Source of the DNA: RGIG5612 sp045616165
GTDB lineage: Bacteria > Bacillota > Clostridia > Lachnospirales > Lachnospiraceae
Assembly: GCA_045616165.1 (NCBI GenBank)
Contig: JAZLGF010000013.1
Span: forward strand, 1-64,000
Length of the DNA: 64,000 nucleotides
Direction of reading: 5' to 3'
The notes under the pieces were generated by a model that saw nothing but the letters and a program-made list of their open reading frames with translations, was not told the origin of the DNA and ran no database searches. Shown here one piece after another: positions 14,075 through 23,497 of the stretch; position 1 is the first letter of the stretch, and the number at the start of each line of letters is the position of its first letter. The position numbers and the translations under genes are program-made.

Positions 14075-16531
14075 ATGCCAGAGAAAATATTAAACACAGA
14101 ATATTCAGACTTAATGCAACAATCATATATTGATTATGCGATGAGCGTTATATGCGCCAGAGCAGTGCCGGATATCAGAGATGGTCTTAAACCGGTTCAG
14201 CGTCGTGTACTTTATTCGATGAGTCAGTTAGGACTTAAGAGCGATAAGCCTTATAGAAAATCAGCGCGTATCGTAGGTGATGCAATGGGTAAATACCATC
14301 CACATGGTGACTCATCAATATATGAAACACTTGTTGTTATGGAACAAGATTTCAAAAAGGGAATGCCACTTGTTGATGGTCATGGAAACTTTGGTTCAAT
14401 CGAAGGTGATGGAGCCGCTGCAATGCGTTATACAGAAGCTCGTCTTCAAAAGTTTACCCAGGATGTTTATCTTGCAGATTTAGATAAAAACGTAGTTGAT
14501 TTTGTTCCTAACTTTGATGAGATGGAAAAAGAGCCGGAAGTTTTACCGGTACGTATTCCAAACATCTTAATAAATGGTTCAGAAGGTATCGCAGTTGGTA
14601 TGACCACATCTATTCCTACTCATAACTTAAATGAAGTAGTTGATGCGATGATTGCCATGATGAAAAAAAAGACAATCAAAACCGAAGAACTTATGGAATA
14701 TGTCTTAGGACCAGATTTTCCTACAGGGGGAATTGCAACTAATAAATCTGAGCTTAAAGAAATCTATGAAACTGGAACAGGAAAAATAAAACTCAGAGGA
14801 AAAGTAGAATTTGAACAAGGAAGAAGAAAATCAGATAAAGATAAACTTGTTATTACAGAAATCCCATATACAATGATTGGTCAAAATATCGGCAAGTTTA
14901 TTTTAGATATTTGCGACCTTGTTGAAACTAAAAAGACAACAGATATCGTCGATGTTTCTAACGAATCATCAAAAGAGGGAATAAGAATTGTTCTTACACT
15001 TAAACCAGGAACAGACCCGGTTAAGATTGAGAACATGCTTTATAAAAAGACACGTCTTGAAGATACTTTTGGTGTTAATATGCTTGCTATTGTTGACGGG
15101 AAGCCAGAAGTTTTAGGATTAAAAGATATCTTAAGACATTGTATTGATTTCCAATATGAAATTAACACTAGAAAATATCAAACACTTCTTGATAAAGATT
15201 TAGAACAAAGAGAAATTAAAGAAGGTTTAATAAAAGCATGCGATATTATCGATTTAATTATTGAAGTAATCAGAGGTTCAGAAAGCGTAGCCATCGCTAA
15301 AGATTGCTTAGTAAACGGTAATGTTAAGAATGTTAAATTCAAGAGCGATGCATCTAAAAAAGAAGCTAAGAAATTAAGTTTTAGCGAAAAGCAGGCACAG
15401 GCAATTTTGGATTTAAGACTTGCAAAATTAATTGGTCTTGAAATTTTACAATTAAAAGATGAATATGAAAAACTTAAAAAAGAAATTGCTGAATATGAAA
15501 AGATCTTAAACGATCCAAATACAATGAAAAAAGTCATAATCAAAGATTTAGAAGCAATCAAAAAAGAATATGGCTTTGAAAGAAAAACACAGATAGTTGA
15601 TGCTGAAGCAGCTGTTTATGAAGAAGAAAAGATTAAGGAACAAGAAGTTGTATTCTTAATGGATAGATTCGGATATGCAAAACTTATCGAGCCTTCTGCA
15701 TACGATAGAAATGTGGAAACCATTGATGAGGAAAATAAATATGTTATTAGATGCATGAATACAGACAGGATTTGTATATTTACACAAACCGGTATGGTTC
15801 ATCAATTAAAGGTTATTAAAGTTCCTATGAAAAAACCTAAAGACAAAGGAATTCCTATTGATAACCTGTGCAATTATTCAAGTGCAAATAATGAAGAAAT
15901 ACTACAAATTTGTTCACTTGCAAAATTAAAGATGCATATGATGTTATTTACTACAAAGAAGGGTATGATGAAGTTTGTTAATGCAAACGAGTTTGATGTA
16001 TCTAGGCTTTCCGTTGCAGCTACAAAACTTGGTCCAGATGATGAAGTAGCAAGTATCGATTTATTTGACGCAACAAGACAAAAACTTGTTGAAGAAGATG
16101 AAGAAGATGAAAACTTAATTATTTCTGGCGGAAGTACTGATGGAATTAGTGATTACATTGATCCAGAAGATGACCAACTTACATTTGAATTTATAGATGT
16201 AAATAATGGAGATATCGTTGGAAGCGAAACTTATGATGATGAAGAAGAACAAGTAAATGAACCACAGACTAAATTTGTAACAAATAAGATGGTAGTTCTT
16301 CAAACAAAAGACGGCGTATTCTTAAGATTTAAGTTAAGCGAAGTTCCAGAAAAGAAAAAAGGTGCAATCGGTGTCAGAGCTATAAAATTAAACGCTGGTG
16401 ACGAAATCGATAAAGTTTATATTGTCGGATTTGGTGATAAGAGCACTATTACTTATAACAATAAAGAAGTTGAACTTATGAAACTTAAACTTGCTAAACG
16501 TGACACGAAGGGAACAAAACTTCGCAGTTAA
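14075..16531 (+). CDS. gyrA/parC: Type IIA DNA topoisomerase subunit A (GyrA/ParC family, no GyrA-box)
   Basis: 818 residues. The breakage-reunion domain is intact: RRVLYSMSQLGL, KSARIVGDAMGKYHPHGDSS and the catalytic Tyr in AAMRYTEARLQKFT. The quinolone-determining region has Ser and Glu (HGDSSIYE), the sensitive-type residues. After the coiled coil (about 430-505) the DNA-wrapping propeller begins at VVFLMDRFGYAKL (about 524). Where gyrases carry QRRGGKG there is only YDRNVETIDEENKY, and an acidic insert (EEDEEDENLIISGG to YDDEEEQVNE) interrupts the propeller. The protein should therefore relax or decatenate rather than supercoil well, like ParC. Paired with the upstream subunit B gene. Confidence 0.93.
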   Translation: MPEKILNTEYSDLMQQSYIDYAMSVICARAVPDIRDGLKPVQRRVLYSMSQLGLKSDKPYRKSARIVGDAMGKYHPHGDSSIYETLVVMEQDFKKGMPLVDGHGNFGSIEGDGAAAMRYTEARLQKFTQDVYLADLDKNVVDFVPNFDEMEKEPEVLPVRIPNILINGSEGIAVGMTTSIPTHNLNEVVDAMIAMMKKKTIKTEELMEYVLGPDFPTGGIATNKSELKEIYETGTGKIKLRGKVEFEQGRRKSDKDKLVITEIPYTMIGQNIGKFILDICDLVETKKTTDIVDVSNESSKEGIRIVLTLKPGTDPVKIENMLYKKTRLEDTFGVNMLAIVDGKPEVLGLKDILRHCIDFQYEINTRKYQTLLDKDLEQREIKEGLIKACDIIDLIIEVIRGSESVAIAKDCLVNGNVKNVKFKSDASKKEAKKLSFSEKQAQAILDLRLAKLIGLEILQLKDEYEKLKKEIAEYEKILNDPNTMKKVIIKDLEAIKKEYGFERKTQIVDAEAAVYEEEKIKEQEVVFLMDRFGYAKLIEPSAYDRNVETIDEENKYVIRCMNTDRICIFTQTGMVHQLKVIKVPMKKPKDKGIPIDNLCNYSSANNEEILQICSLAKLKMHMMLFTTKKGMMKFVNANEFDVSRLSVAATKLGPDDEVASIDLFDATRQKLVEEDEEDENLIISGGSTDGISDYIDPEDDQLTFEFIDVNNGDIVGSETYDDEEEQVNEPQTKFVTNKMVVLQTKDGVFLRFKLSEVPEKKKGAIGVRAIKLNAGDEIDKVYIVGFGDKSTITYNNKEVELMKLKLAKRDTKGTKLRS

Positions 16532-16554
16532 TAAATAAAAAAGAAGGTTAAAAA

Positions 16555-17646
16555 ATGGAAGAGAAATTAAAAGTTGGAATTTTAGGTGCAACTGGAATGG
16601 TTGGACAAAGGTTTGTAACATTACTTGAGGGCCATCCATGGTTTGAGGTTACTTTGCTTGCAGCAAGCGAAAGAAGTGCGGGAAAAACCTACGAAGAGTG
16701 CGTTAAAGATAAATGGAAAATGGACGCACCAATTCCTGAACGATTAAAAAACGTTGTAGTTAAAAATCTAAACGATATCGAAGAAAATGCAAAAGAAGTA
16801 GATTTTTGCTTTAGCGCTGTAGATATGGATAAAGAAGCTATAAGAACTTTTGAAGATGCATACGCTAAGTGCGAAACACCGGTTGTTTCTAATAACTCAG
16901 CGCATAGATGGACCCCGGACGTTCCAATGGTTATTCCAGAAGTTAATCCAGAACATATAGAAGTTATTGAATATCAAAGAAAACGTCTTGGAACAAAGAA
17001 AGGTTTCGTAGCAGTAAAACCAAATTGTTCAATTCAAAGCTATACACCTGCTCTTGATGCATTAAAAGAATATAAACCTGAAAAAGTTTTTGTGTGCACA
17101 TATCAGGCAATCTCAGGTGCAGGAAAAACTTTTAAGGATTGGCCAGAAATGGTAGAAAACGTTATTCCGTATATTGGTGGAGAAGAAGAAAAAAGTGAAT
17201 TAGAACCACTACGTGTATGGGGTAAAGTAAATAAGAAAAAAGGCGTTATTGAGACTGCTAAGAAACCACTTATTACAGCACAATGTTTAAGAGTTGGTGT
17301 ACAAGACGGCCATACAGCAGCGGTTTTCGTTAAATTCAAAAAAAAGCCATCAAAAGAAACAATATTAAAGAAATGGGCTGAATATAAGTCAGTGCCACAA
17401 GAGTTAGAACTTCCTAGCGCACCAAAACAATTTATTCAGTACTTTGAAGAAGAAACCAGACCTCAGCCAAAACTTGATAGAGATTACGAAAAAGGAATGG
17501 GTGTTTCTTTAGGAAGATTAAGAGAAGATAAAATTTATGATTATAAATTTGTAGGCTTAAGTCATAACACGGTTAGAGGAGCTGCTGGTGGAGCGATTTT
17601 ACTTGCGGAACTTTTAACAGCAAAAAAATACATCAGTGCTAAATAA
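16555..17646 (+). CDS. asd: Aspartate-semialdehyde dehydrogenase
   Basis: 363 residues. Reduces aspartyl phosphate to aspartate semialdehyde with NADPH, feeding lysine, threonine, methionine and diaminopimelate. The N-terminal GATGMVGQRFVTLLEGHPWF binds the nucleotide; the catalytic Cys is in VKPNCSIQSY and the later basic residues in RVGVQDGHTAAVFVKF. The form resembles the longer archaeal/fungal-like type rather than the E. coli type. GAAGG precedes the ATG. Located between the topoisomerase pair and gltX. Confidence 0.95.
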   Translation: MEEKLKVGILGATGMVGQRFVTLLEGHPWFEVTLLAASERSAGKTYEECVKDKWKMDAPIPERLKNVVVKNLNDIEENAKEVDFCFSAVDMDKEAIRTFEDAYAKCETPVVSNNSAHRWTPDVPMVIPEVNPEHIEVIEYQRKRLGTKKGFVAVKPNCSIQSYTPALDALKEYKPEKVFVCTYQAISGAGKTFKDWPEMVENVIPYIGGEEEKSELEPLRVWGKVNKKKGVIETAKKPLITAQCLRVGVQDGHTAAVFVKFKKKPSKETILKKWAEYKSVPQELELPSAPKQFIQYFEEETRPQPKLDRDYEKGMGVSLGRLREDKIYDYKFVGLSHNTVRGAAGGAILLAELLTAKKYISAK

Positions 17647-17667
17647 CTTTTTGAAAGAGGTATAAAA

Positions 17668-19125
17668 ATGAAAATTAGAACTAGATATGCGCCTAGCCCA
17701 ACAGGACGTATGCATGTTGGAAACTTAAGAACAGCTTTGTACGAATATTTAATAGCTCGCCATGAAGACGGCGACTTTATACTTCGTATTGAAGATACAG
17801 ATCAGGAACGTTTTGTAGAAGGCGCACTAGAAATAATATATAGCACTCTTTGCGAAACAGGACTTGATTATGACGAAGGCCCGGATAAGCCAAAGGATTG
17901 TGGACCGTATGTCCAATCAGAGCGTGTTAAAGCCGGCATCTATATGGAGTATGCGAAAAAGCTTATTGAAAAAGGCGAGGCTTACTATTGCTTTTGTACA
18001 AAAGAGCGTTTAGATAGCTTGAAACAGGAGATAGACGGAAAAGAAATCGTTGTTTACGATAAACATTGTCTTGGCTTATCAAAAGAAGAAATCCAGGCAA
18101 AATTAGATGCTAATCTACCTTTTGTTATTAGACAAAATATTCCAAACGAAGGAACAACTACTTTTGTTGATGATATTTACGGCACTATTACAGTTGAAAA
18201 CGCTGAACTTGATGACATGATACTTATTAAGTCAGACGGTTATCCAACATATAATTTTGCTAATGTTGTAGACGACCATTTAATGGGCATAACACATGTT
18301 GTTAGAGGAAATGAATATCTTTCATCAACACCTAAATATTTAAGACTTTATGAGGCTTTTGGATGGGAAGCACCAGTATTTGTTCACCTCCCATTAATCA
18401 CAGATGAAGATCATCATAAACTTTCAAAGAGAAGTGGCCATTCTTCATTCGAAGATTTAGTAGAGCAGGGATTTGTTCCAGAAGCAATTGTTAACTACGT
18501 TGCGCTTTTAGGATGGAGCCCAGAAGATAACCAGGAAATTTTCTCATTAGATGAACTTAAAAAAGCTTTTGATTATAAGAGAGTATCAAAATCACCAGCT
18601 GTTTTCGACATGGTAAAACTTAAATGGATGAACGGTGAATATATCAAAGCAATGGACTTTGAAGAATATAAAAAATATGCACTTCCATACGTTAAGCAGG
18701 TTATCACAAAAGACGTTGATATTGATAAGATACTTGAACTTATAAAAACACGTATTGAAGTATTTCCTGATATTCCAGAGAAGATTGATTTCTTTGAAGA
18801 TTTATTAGACTACGATATTGAAATGTATACACATAAAAAAATGAAGACTAATTCTGAAATTGCTTTAGAAGTTTTAGAAGAGACACTTCCTATTTTAGAA
18901 GCACATGATGATTATAGTCTTGATAGTCTTCATGATTTAATTATGGGATATATTGAAAAGAAAGAGTGTAAGAACGGAATCGTTTTATGGCCTCTTAGAA
19001 CAGCTGTTTCCGGGAAACAAAATACACCGGGCGGTGCTTTTGAAATAATGGAAATAATTGGAAAAGAAGAAAGCATAAGAAGAATTAAAATTGGTATTGA
19101 TAAACTCAAAGCAGCACTTAACTAG
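17668..19125 (+). CDS. gltX: Glutamyl-tRNA synthetase
   Basis: 485 residues, class I. Motifs APSPTGRMHVGNLRTALYEY (HIGH region, with HVGN), LRIEDTDQER and HHKLSKRSG (KMSKS region) are complete. The C-terminal all-helical anticodon-binding region is present. In Clostridia GltX often also mischarges tRNA-Gln for later amidation. No GatCAB genes are in the window, so this stays open. Starts after AGAGG, 22 bases beyond asd; gtrA follows without a gap. Confidence 0.97.
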   Translation: MKIRTRYAPSPTGRMHVGNLRTALYEYLIARHEDGDFILRIEDTDQERFVEGALEIIYSTLCETGLDYDEGPDKPKDCGPYVQSERVKAGIYMEYAKKLIEKGEAYYCFCTKERLDSLKQEIDGKEIVVYDKHCLGLSKEEIQAKLDANLPFVIRQNIPNEGTTTFVDDIYGTITVENAELDDMILIKSDGYPTYNFANVVDDHLMGITHVVRGNEYLSSTPKYLRLYEAFGWEAPVFVHLPLITDEDHHKLSKRSGHSSFEDLVEQGFVPEAIVNYVALLGWSPEDNQEIFSLDELKKAFDYKRVSKSPAVFDMVKLKWMNGEYIKAMDFEEYKKYALPYVKQVITKDVDIDKILELIKTRIEVFPDIPEKIDFFEDLLDYDIEMYTHKKMKTNSEIALEVLEETLPILEAHDDYSLDSLHDLIMGYIEKKECKNGIVLWPLRTAVSGKQNTPGGAFEIMEIIGKEESIRRIKIGIDKLKAALN

Positions 19126-19572
19126 ATGAAAAAATTTTATAACAAGTATAAAGAATATATTTTATATATTGTTTTCGGCGGTGTAACCACACTTGTTAAT
19201 TATGGTGTTTATACGCTTTGTTATTATCCGTTTAAGTTATCTGGAAGCGTATCAAATATTATTGCATGGGTTATATCTATGCTAGTTGCATTTGTGACAA
19301 ATAAGATTTGGGTTTTTGAATCAAAGAGTTGGAAGGTTTCTCTTGCATTAAAAGAACTCGGAGAGTTTGCACTTGGAAGATTATTAACAGGAATTTTAGA
19401 AACAGCTGCAATAGCATTCTTTGTTGATACACTTCATCAAAATGCACTTATATGGAAAATTGTAACAAGTATTATTGTTGTAATAGTTAACTATATAGTT
19501 AGTAAATTAATTGTCTTTAGAAAGAAAAAAGATAATGTTCAAGAAGAAAAGGTAAAAGAAAATGATTTATAA
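19126..19572 (+). CDS. GtrA-family membrane protein
   Basis: 148 residues with four membrane segments, the family's standard size. The N-terminal YIVFGGVTTLVNYGVYTL and LVAFVTNKIWVFES match the GtrA/DPMS fold. GtrA proteins are thought to move lipid-linked sugars across the membrane in glycosylation of cell-surface polymers; the sugar here is not known. The ATG directly follows the gltX stop, and the 3' end overlaps cysK by 11 bp. No ribosome site of its own is obvious, so translational coupling is likely. Confidence 0.88.
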   Translation: MKKFYNKYKEYILYIVFGGVTTLVNYGVYTLCYYPFKLSGSVSNIIAWVISMLVAFVTNKIWVFESKSWKVSLALKELGEFALGRLLTGILETAAIAFFVDTLHQNALIWKIVTSIIVVIVNYIVSKLIVFRKKKDNVQEEKVKENDL

Positions 19573-20485
19573 GTCAATTGACGAATTAGTAGGAAATACA
19601 CCTTTGTTAGAACTTGTAAATATTGAAAAAGAATTAGGGCTTAATGCTAAAATTTACGCAAAGCTCGAGTATTTAAATCCGGCTGGTTCAGCAAAAGATA
19701 GAATTGCAAAGCAGATGATTAAAGATGCCGAAGAAGAAGGAAAACTAAAAGAGGGAAGTACTATTATAGAACCTACTAGCGGAAATACAGGTATTGGACT
19801 TGCGGCAATGGCAGTTCCAAAAGGATATAAAGTTATCATTATTATGCCTGATAGCATGTCGCAAGAACGCCAAAAACTTCTTAAAGCATATGGAGCAGAG
19901 CTTGTACTAACTCCTGGAAAAGAAGGCATGAGCGCAGCAATAAAAAAAGCTGAAGAATTAGCATCAAAGATTCCAAATAGTTTTATTGCAGGCCAGTTTA
20001 AAAATCCTTCTAATCCAAAAGCTCACTACCTTACAACAGGTCCTGAAATATGGAAAGATACTAACGGCGATATAGATTTTTATGTAGCTGGCGTAGGAAC
20101 AGGTGGAACATTATCAGGAACAGGAAAGTTCTTAAAAGAAAAAAATAGTGATATAAAAGTAATTGGTGTAGGACCAAAAGAATCAATCGTTTTTAATGGT
20201 GATAAGCCACATTCACATAATCTCCAAGGAATAGGACCGGATTTTATTCCAGATACTTTTGATAAGGATGTTTGTGATGACATAATAGGAGTTAGCGATG
20301 AACAAGCTTATGAAACAGGAAGAATGCTCGCAAAAAAAGAAGGAGTACTCGTAGGAATTTCTTCGGGAGCAGCACTTTTTGGAGCTATAGAAATCGCTAA
20401 AAAAGAAGAAAATAAAGGCAAGAGCATTGTAGTGCTCCTGCCTGATACAGGTGATAGATATTTATCAACTGAAATGTTTAGTTGA
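19562..20485 (+). CDS. cysK: Cysteine synthase A (O-acetylserine sulfhydrylase)
   Basis: 307 residues. PLP enzyme joining O-acetylserine and sulfide to give cysteine. The PLP lysine is in LNPAGSAKDRIAK (near residue 42), the substrate loop is EPTSGNTGIGLA, the phosphate-binding glycine loop GVGTGGTLSGTGKF, and GISSGAALFGA is the last conserved site. Overlaps gtrA at its 5' end. Its 3' end overlaps the convergent trpB2 gene by 8 bp with no room for a normal terminator between them. Confidence 0.95.
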   Translation: MIYKSIDELVGNTPLLELVNIEKELGLNAKIYAKLEYLNPAGSAKDRIAKQMIKDAEEEGKLKEGSTIIEPTSGNTGIGLAAMAVPKGYKVIIIMPDSMSQERQKLLKAYGAELVLTPGKEGMSAAIKKAEELASKIPNSFIAGQFKNPSNPKAHYLTTGPEIWKDTNGDIDFYVAGVGTGGTLSGTGKFLKEKNSDIKVIGVGPKESIVFNGDKPHSHNLQGIGPDFIPDTFDKDVCDDIIGVSDEQAYETGRMLAKKEGVLVGISSGAALFGAIEIAKKEENKGKSIVVLLPDTGDRYLSTEMFS

Positions 20486-21845
20486 ATTTTGGAAGTTTTT
20501 CTAATGCGTTTTGGATTTCTTCGTCTGATGGAGCATAGTTAACCATGTTACCATCATGAAATCTCTCGTAAGCAAACATGTCAAAATAACCGGTACCGGT
20601 GAGGCCAAAGACGATTGTCTTTTCTTCGCCGGTTTCTTTGCATTTAAGAGCTTCATCTATTGCAACTTTAATTGCATGTGAGCTTTCAGGAGCAGGTAAG
20701 ATACCTTCAACTCGTGCAAACCTTTCCGCAGCTTCAAAAACTTCAGTTTGTGAAACAGTAACAGCTTCTATTAATTTGTCATGATAAAGTTGTGAAAGAG
20801 CAGGGTTCATTCCATGGTATCTTAATCCGCCTGCATGAGTAGAAGCTGGTATAAATCCACTACCTAGTGTGTACATTTTTGCAAGAGGGCAAACCTTTCC
20901 AGTATCACAAAAATCATAAGTATAAGCGCCTCTAGTAAAGCTTGGACATGATTCAGGTTCAACAGCGATAATTTTATAGTCTTTTTCACCTTTAATTTTT
21001 TCTTTCATGAACGGCGCAATAAGACCGCCAAGGTTTGAACCACCACCAGCACAGCCGATAATAATATCAGGAGTAATATCATATTTATCAAGGGCCGCTT
21101 TTGTTTCAAGCCCAATAATTGATTGATGTAACATTACCTGGTTTAAAACACTTCCAAGAACATAACGATATCCATCAAGAGAAGTCGCTTTTTCAACAGC
21201 TTCAGAAATAGCACAGCCAAGACTTCCACCAGTTCCCGGGAATTCACTAAGAATTTTTTGACCAACCAAGGTTTCCATTGATGGAGAAGGAGTAACTGAC
21301 GCACCATACGTACGCATAACTTCTCGTCGGAATGGTTTTTGCTCATATGATACTTTCACCATATAAACTTTACAGTCAAGTTCTAGGTATGAACATGCCA
21401 TAGAAAGAGCAGTTCCCCATTGGCCTGCACCGGTTTCTGTTGTAACACCTTTAAGCCCTTGATTTTTTGCATAAAAAGCCTGGGCGATTGCAGAATTTAA
21501 TTTATGGCTTCCGCTAGTGTTATTTCCTTCGAATTTATAATAAATTTTAGCAGGAGTTTTAAGCTTTTCTTCAAGACAGTAAGCCCTTATTAAAGGAGAA
21601 GGTCTATACATCTTGTAAAAGCCTAAAATATCTTCTGGTATATCAAAATAATCGGTTTTATCATCAAGCTCTTGACGAGCAAGTTCATCACAAAAAATAA
21701 CGCTTAATTCATCTTTTGTCATTGGCTTAAGTGTTTGAGGATTAAGAAGTGGAGCTGGCTTGTTTTTCATATCAGCTCTTAGGTTATACCATTGTTTTGG
21801 CATTTCAGATTCTTCTAGATATATTTTATAAGGGATTTCTTTCAT
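20478..21845 (-). CDS. TrpB2-type tryptophan synthase beta-like protein
   Basis: 455 residues. Longer than classical TrpB (about 400) and of the TrpB2 type: the PLP lysine is in NNTSGSHKLNSAIAQAF (near residue 112), followed by GVTTETGAGQWGTALSMACS and the FRREVMRTYGA segment typical of this group. GCAGGGSNLGG binds the PLP phosphate. TrpB2 enzymes work without TrpA, making tryptophan from indole and serine, or acting as serine-related enzymes; no trp operon is nearby, so indole salvage is the best guess. Ribosome site GAGAGG on the - strand. Divergent from glpK. Confidence 0.9.
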   Translation of the reverse strand: MKEIPYKIYLEESEMPKQWYNLRADMKNKPAPLLNPQTLKPMTKDELSVIFCDELARQELDDKTDYFDIPEDILGFYKMYRPSPLIRAYCLEEKLKTPAKIYYKFEGNNTSGSHKLNSAIAQAFYAKNQGLKGVTTETGAGQWGTALSMACSYLELDCKVYMVKVSYEQKPFRREVMRTYGASVTPSPSMETLVGQKILSEFPGTGGSLGCAISEAVEKATSLDGYRYVLGSVLNQVMLHQSIIGLETKAALDKYDITPDIIIGCAGGGSNLGGLIAPFMKEKIKGEKDYKIIAVEPESCPSFTRGAYTYDFCDTGKVCPLAKMYTLGSGFIPASTHAGGLRYHGMNPALSQLYHDKLIEAVTVSQTEVFEAAERFARVEGILPAPESSHAIKVAIDEALKCKETGEEKTIVFGLTGTGYFDMFAYERFHDGNMVNYAPSDEEIQNALEKLPKFN

Positions 21846-21929
21846 AATGTTCCTCTCATAATGTATTTATTTTGAAAGTTTACCATTATATATGCTAATA
21901 CGCAATACGCATTTATCGGCTTTCATTAC

Positions 21930-21958
21930 TTGATAATACAAAGCCATAAATATATAAT
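21930..21958 (+). promoter_or_regulatory. Promoter for glpK
   Basis: TTGATA at 21930-21935, a 17-nt spacer and TATAAT at 21953-21958, about 40 bases before the glpK start and its CCGGAGG ribosome site. The divergent trpB2 gene has TATAAT on the - strand at 21885-21890. A direct repeat AATACGC lies between the two promoters. Confidence 0.75.
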
Positions 21959-21997
21959 ATTTAATGGTATATAGTATTTTTTTATCCGGAGGTATCT

Positions 21998-23494
21998 ATG
22001 AAAAAATATATCATGGCTTTAGACCAGGGCACTACAAGTTCGAGATGTATACTTTTTAATAAAAATGGAAAAATTGAGAGCATATCTCAAAAACAATATA
22101 AACAAATTTATCCACAACCAGGTTGGGTTGAACATGACCCAATGGATATTTGGAATACCCAATTTAGTGTTGCTAAAGAAGCCTTAAAAGAGGTTGGAGC
22201 CACATACGAAAATATAGAAGCCATTGGCATAACAAACCAAAGAGAAACTACTATCGTATGGGATAGGATTACGGGCGAGCCAATCTATAATGCAATAGTT
22301 TGGCAGTGTAGAAGAACTTCGGAAATTATAAATAAAATTCCAAAAGGAATGGCTAAAAAAATACATAAACGTACAGGTTTAATTCCAGATGCTTACTTTT
22401 CAGCATCAAAAATCAAATGGATTTTAGATAATGTTAAAGGAGCTAAAAAAGCCGCTAAGACAGGAAGATTAATGTTTGGTACAGTCGATACATGGCTTAT
22501 GTGGAAACTTTCTGACGGCCATATACATGCAACAGACTATACAAACGCAAGCAGAACGATGCTCTTTGATATACATAAATTAAAATGGGATGAAGAAATA
22601 TTAGATTATTTCGGAATTCCAAAATCAATGCTTCCAGAAGTTCATCCATCAGGATATAACTTTGGAAGTACTGACCCAGATGCTTTTGGTGGACCTATAT
22701 CAATTTGCGGCGTAACAGGCGATCAACAATCAAGCTTATTTGGACTTTGCTGTTTTGAAAAAGGTGATATTAAAAATACATATGGTACGGGATGTTTCCT
22801 TTTAATGAATACGGGAAAAGAAGCAGTTATTTCAAAACATGGATTGCTTACAACTATAGCTGCAGGATTAGACGAGAAACCTAATTATGCACTTGAAGGA
22901 AGTGTGTTTATGGGTGGTGCTGTAATGCAGTGGATGAAAGATGAATTGAAATTATTTACTAAATCATCACAAAGTGCAAAGCTTGCAGCAGAAGTAGAAG
23001 ATACCCAGGAAGGTTACCTTGTTCCTTCGTTTACGGGGCTTGGAGCTCCGCATTGGAACCAGGATGCTAGAGGCACTATGGTAGGATTAACTAGAGGATT
23101 TAATAAAAACCATTTTATCAGAGCCGGATTAGAATCAATCGCTTATCAAATATATGATGTAATTATGGCAATGCAGGCAGATGCAGAAATAGAACTTACA
23201 TCAATAAAAGTTGATGGCGGAGCTAGCCAAAACGATTTTCTTATGCAGTTCCAATCTGATATTGTTGGATGCGAATTAGCAAGACCAAAGATGGTTGAAA
23301 ATACAGCTCTTGGAGCAGCGTATTTAGCTGGCCTTAGCGTAGGCTTTTGGAAAGACTACGATGAGCTTAAAAAGAACTTAAAGATTGGATCAGAGTTTAA
23401 GCCAAATATGAAAGTAGAAGATAGAGAAAAGAAAATAATTGGCTGGAGAAGAGCTGTAGAAACAGCCAAATTATGGACACAATTATCTGTATAA
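21998..23494 (+). CDS. glpK: Glycerol kinase
   Basis: 498 residues, normal length. Phosphorylates glycerol to glycerol 3-phosphate, giving lipid precursors or feeding glycolysis. FGGY-family motifs are clear: MALDQGTTSSRCILF at the N-terminus, GITNQRETTIVWDR, the ADP-binding GVTGDQQSSLFG, and the C-terminal VDGGASQNDFLMQFQSD and ENTALGAAYLAGL. No glpF or glpD in the window. Transcribed with the following tcdA gene, which begins 3 bases after its stop. Confidence 0.97.
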   Translation: MKKYIMALDQGTTSSRCILFNKNGKIESISQKQYKQIYPQPGWVEHDPMDIWNTQFSVAKEALKEVGATYENIEAIGITNQRETTIVWDRITGEPIYNAIVWQCRRTSEIINKIPKGMAKKIHKRTGLIPDAYFSASKIKWILDNVKGAKKAAKTGRLMFGTVDTWLMWKLSDGHIHATDYTNASRTMLFDIHKLKWDEEILDYFGIPKSMLPEVHPSGYNFGSTDPDAFGGPISICGVTGDQQSSLFGLCCFEKGDIKNTYGTGCFLLMNTGKEAVISKHGLLTTIAAGLDEKPNYALEGSVFMGGAVMQWMKDELKLFTKSSQSAKLAAEVEDTQEGYLVPSFTGLGAPHWNQDARGTMVGLTRGFNKNHFIRAGLESIAYQIYDVIMAMQADAEIELTSIKVDGGASQNDFLMQFQSDIVGCELARPKMVENTALGAAYLAGLSVGFWKDYDELKKNLKIGSEFKPNMKVEDREKKIIGWRRAVETAKLWTQLSV

Positions 23495-23497
23495 TAT

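Noticed and set aside
12129..16531. A chromosomal replication origin near gyrB-gyrA
   Set aside because: No dnaA, dnaN or recF and no cluster of DnaA boxes; the genes look like the second topoisomerase pair.
22108..22116. A single DnaA box in glpK
   Set aside because: Inside a conserved coding stretch (IYPQPGWVEH); one 9-mer is expected by chance in 64 kb.
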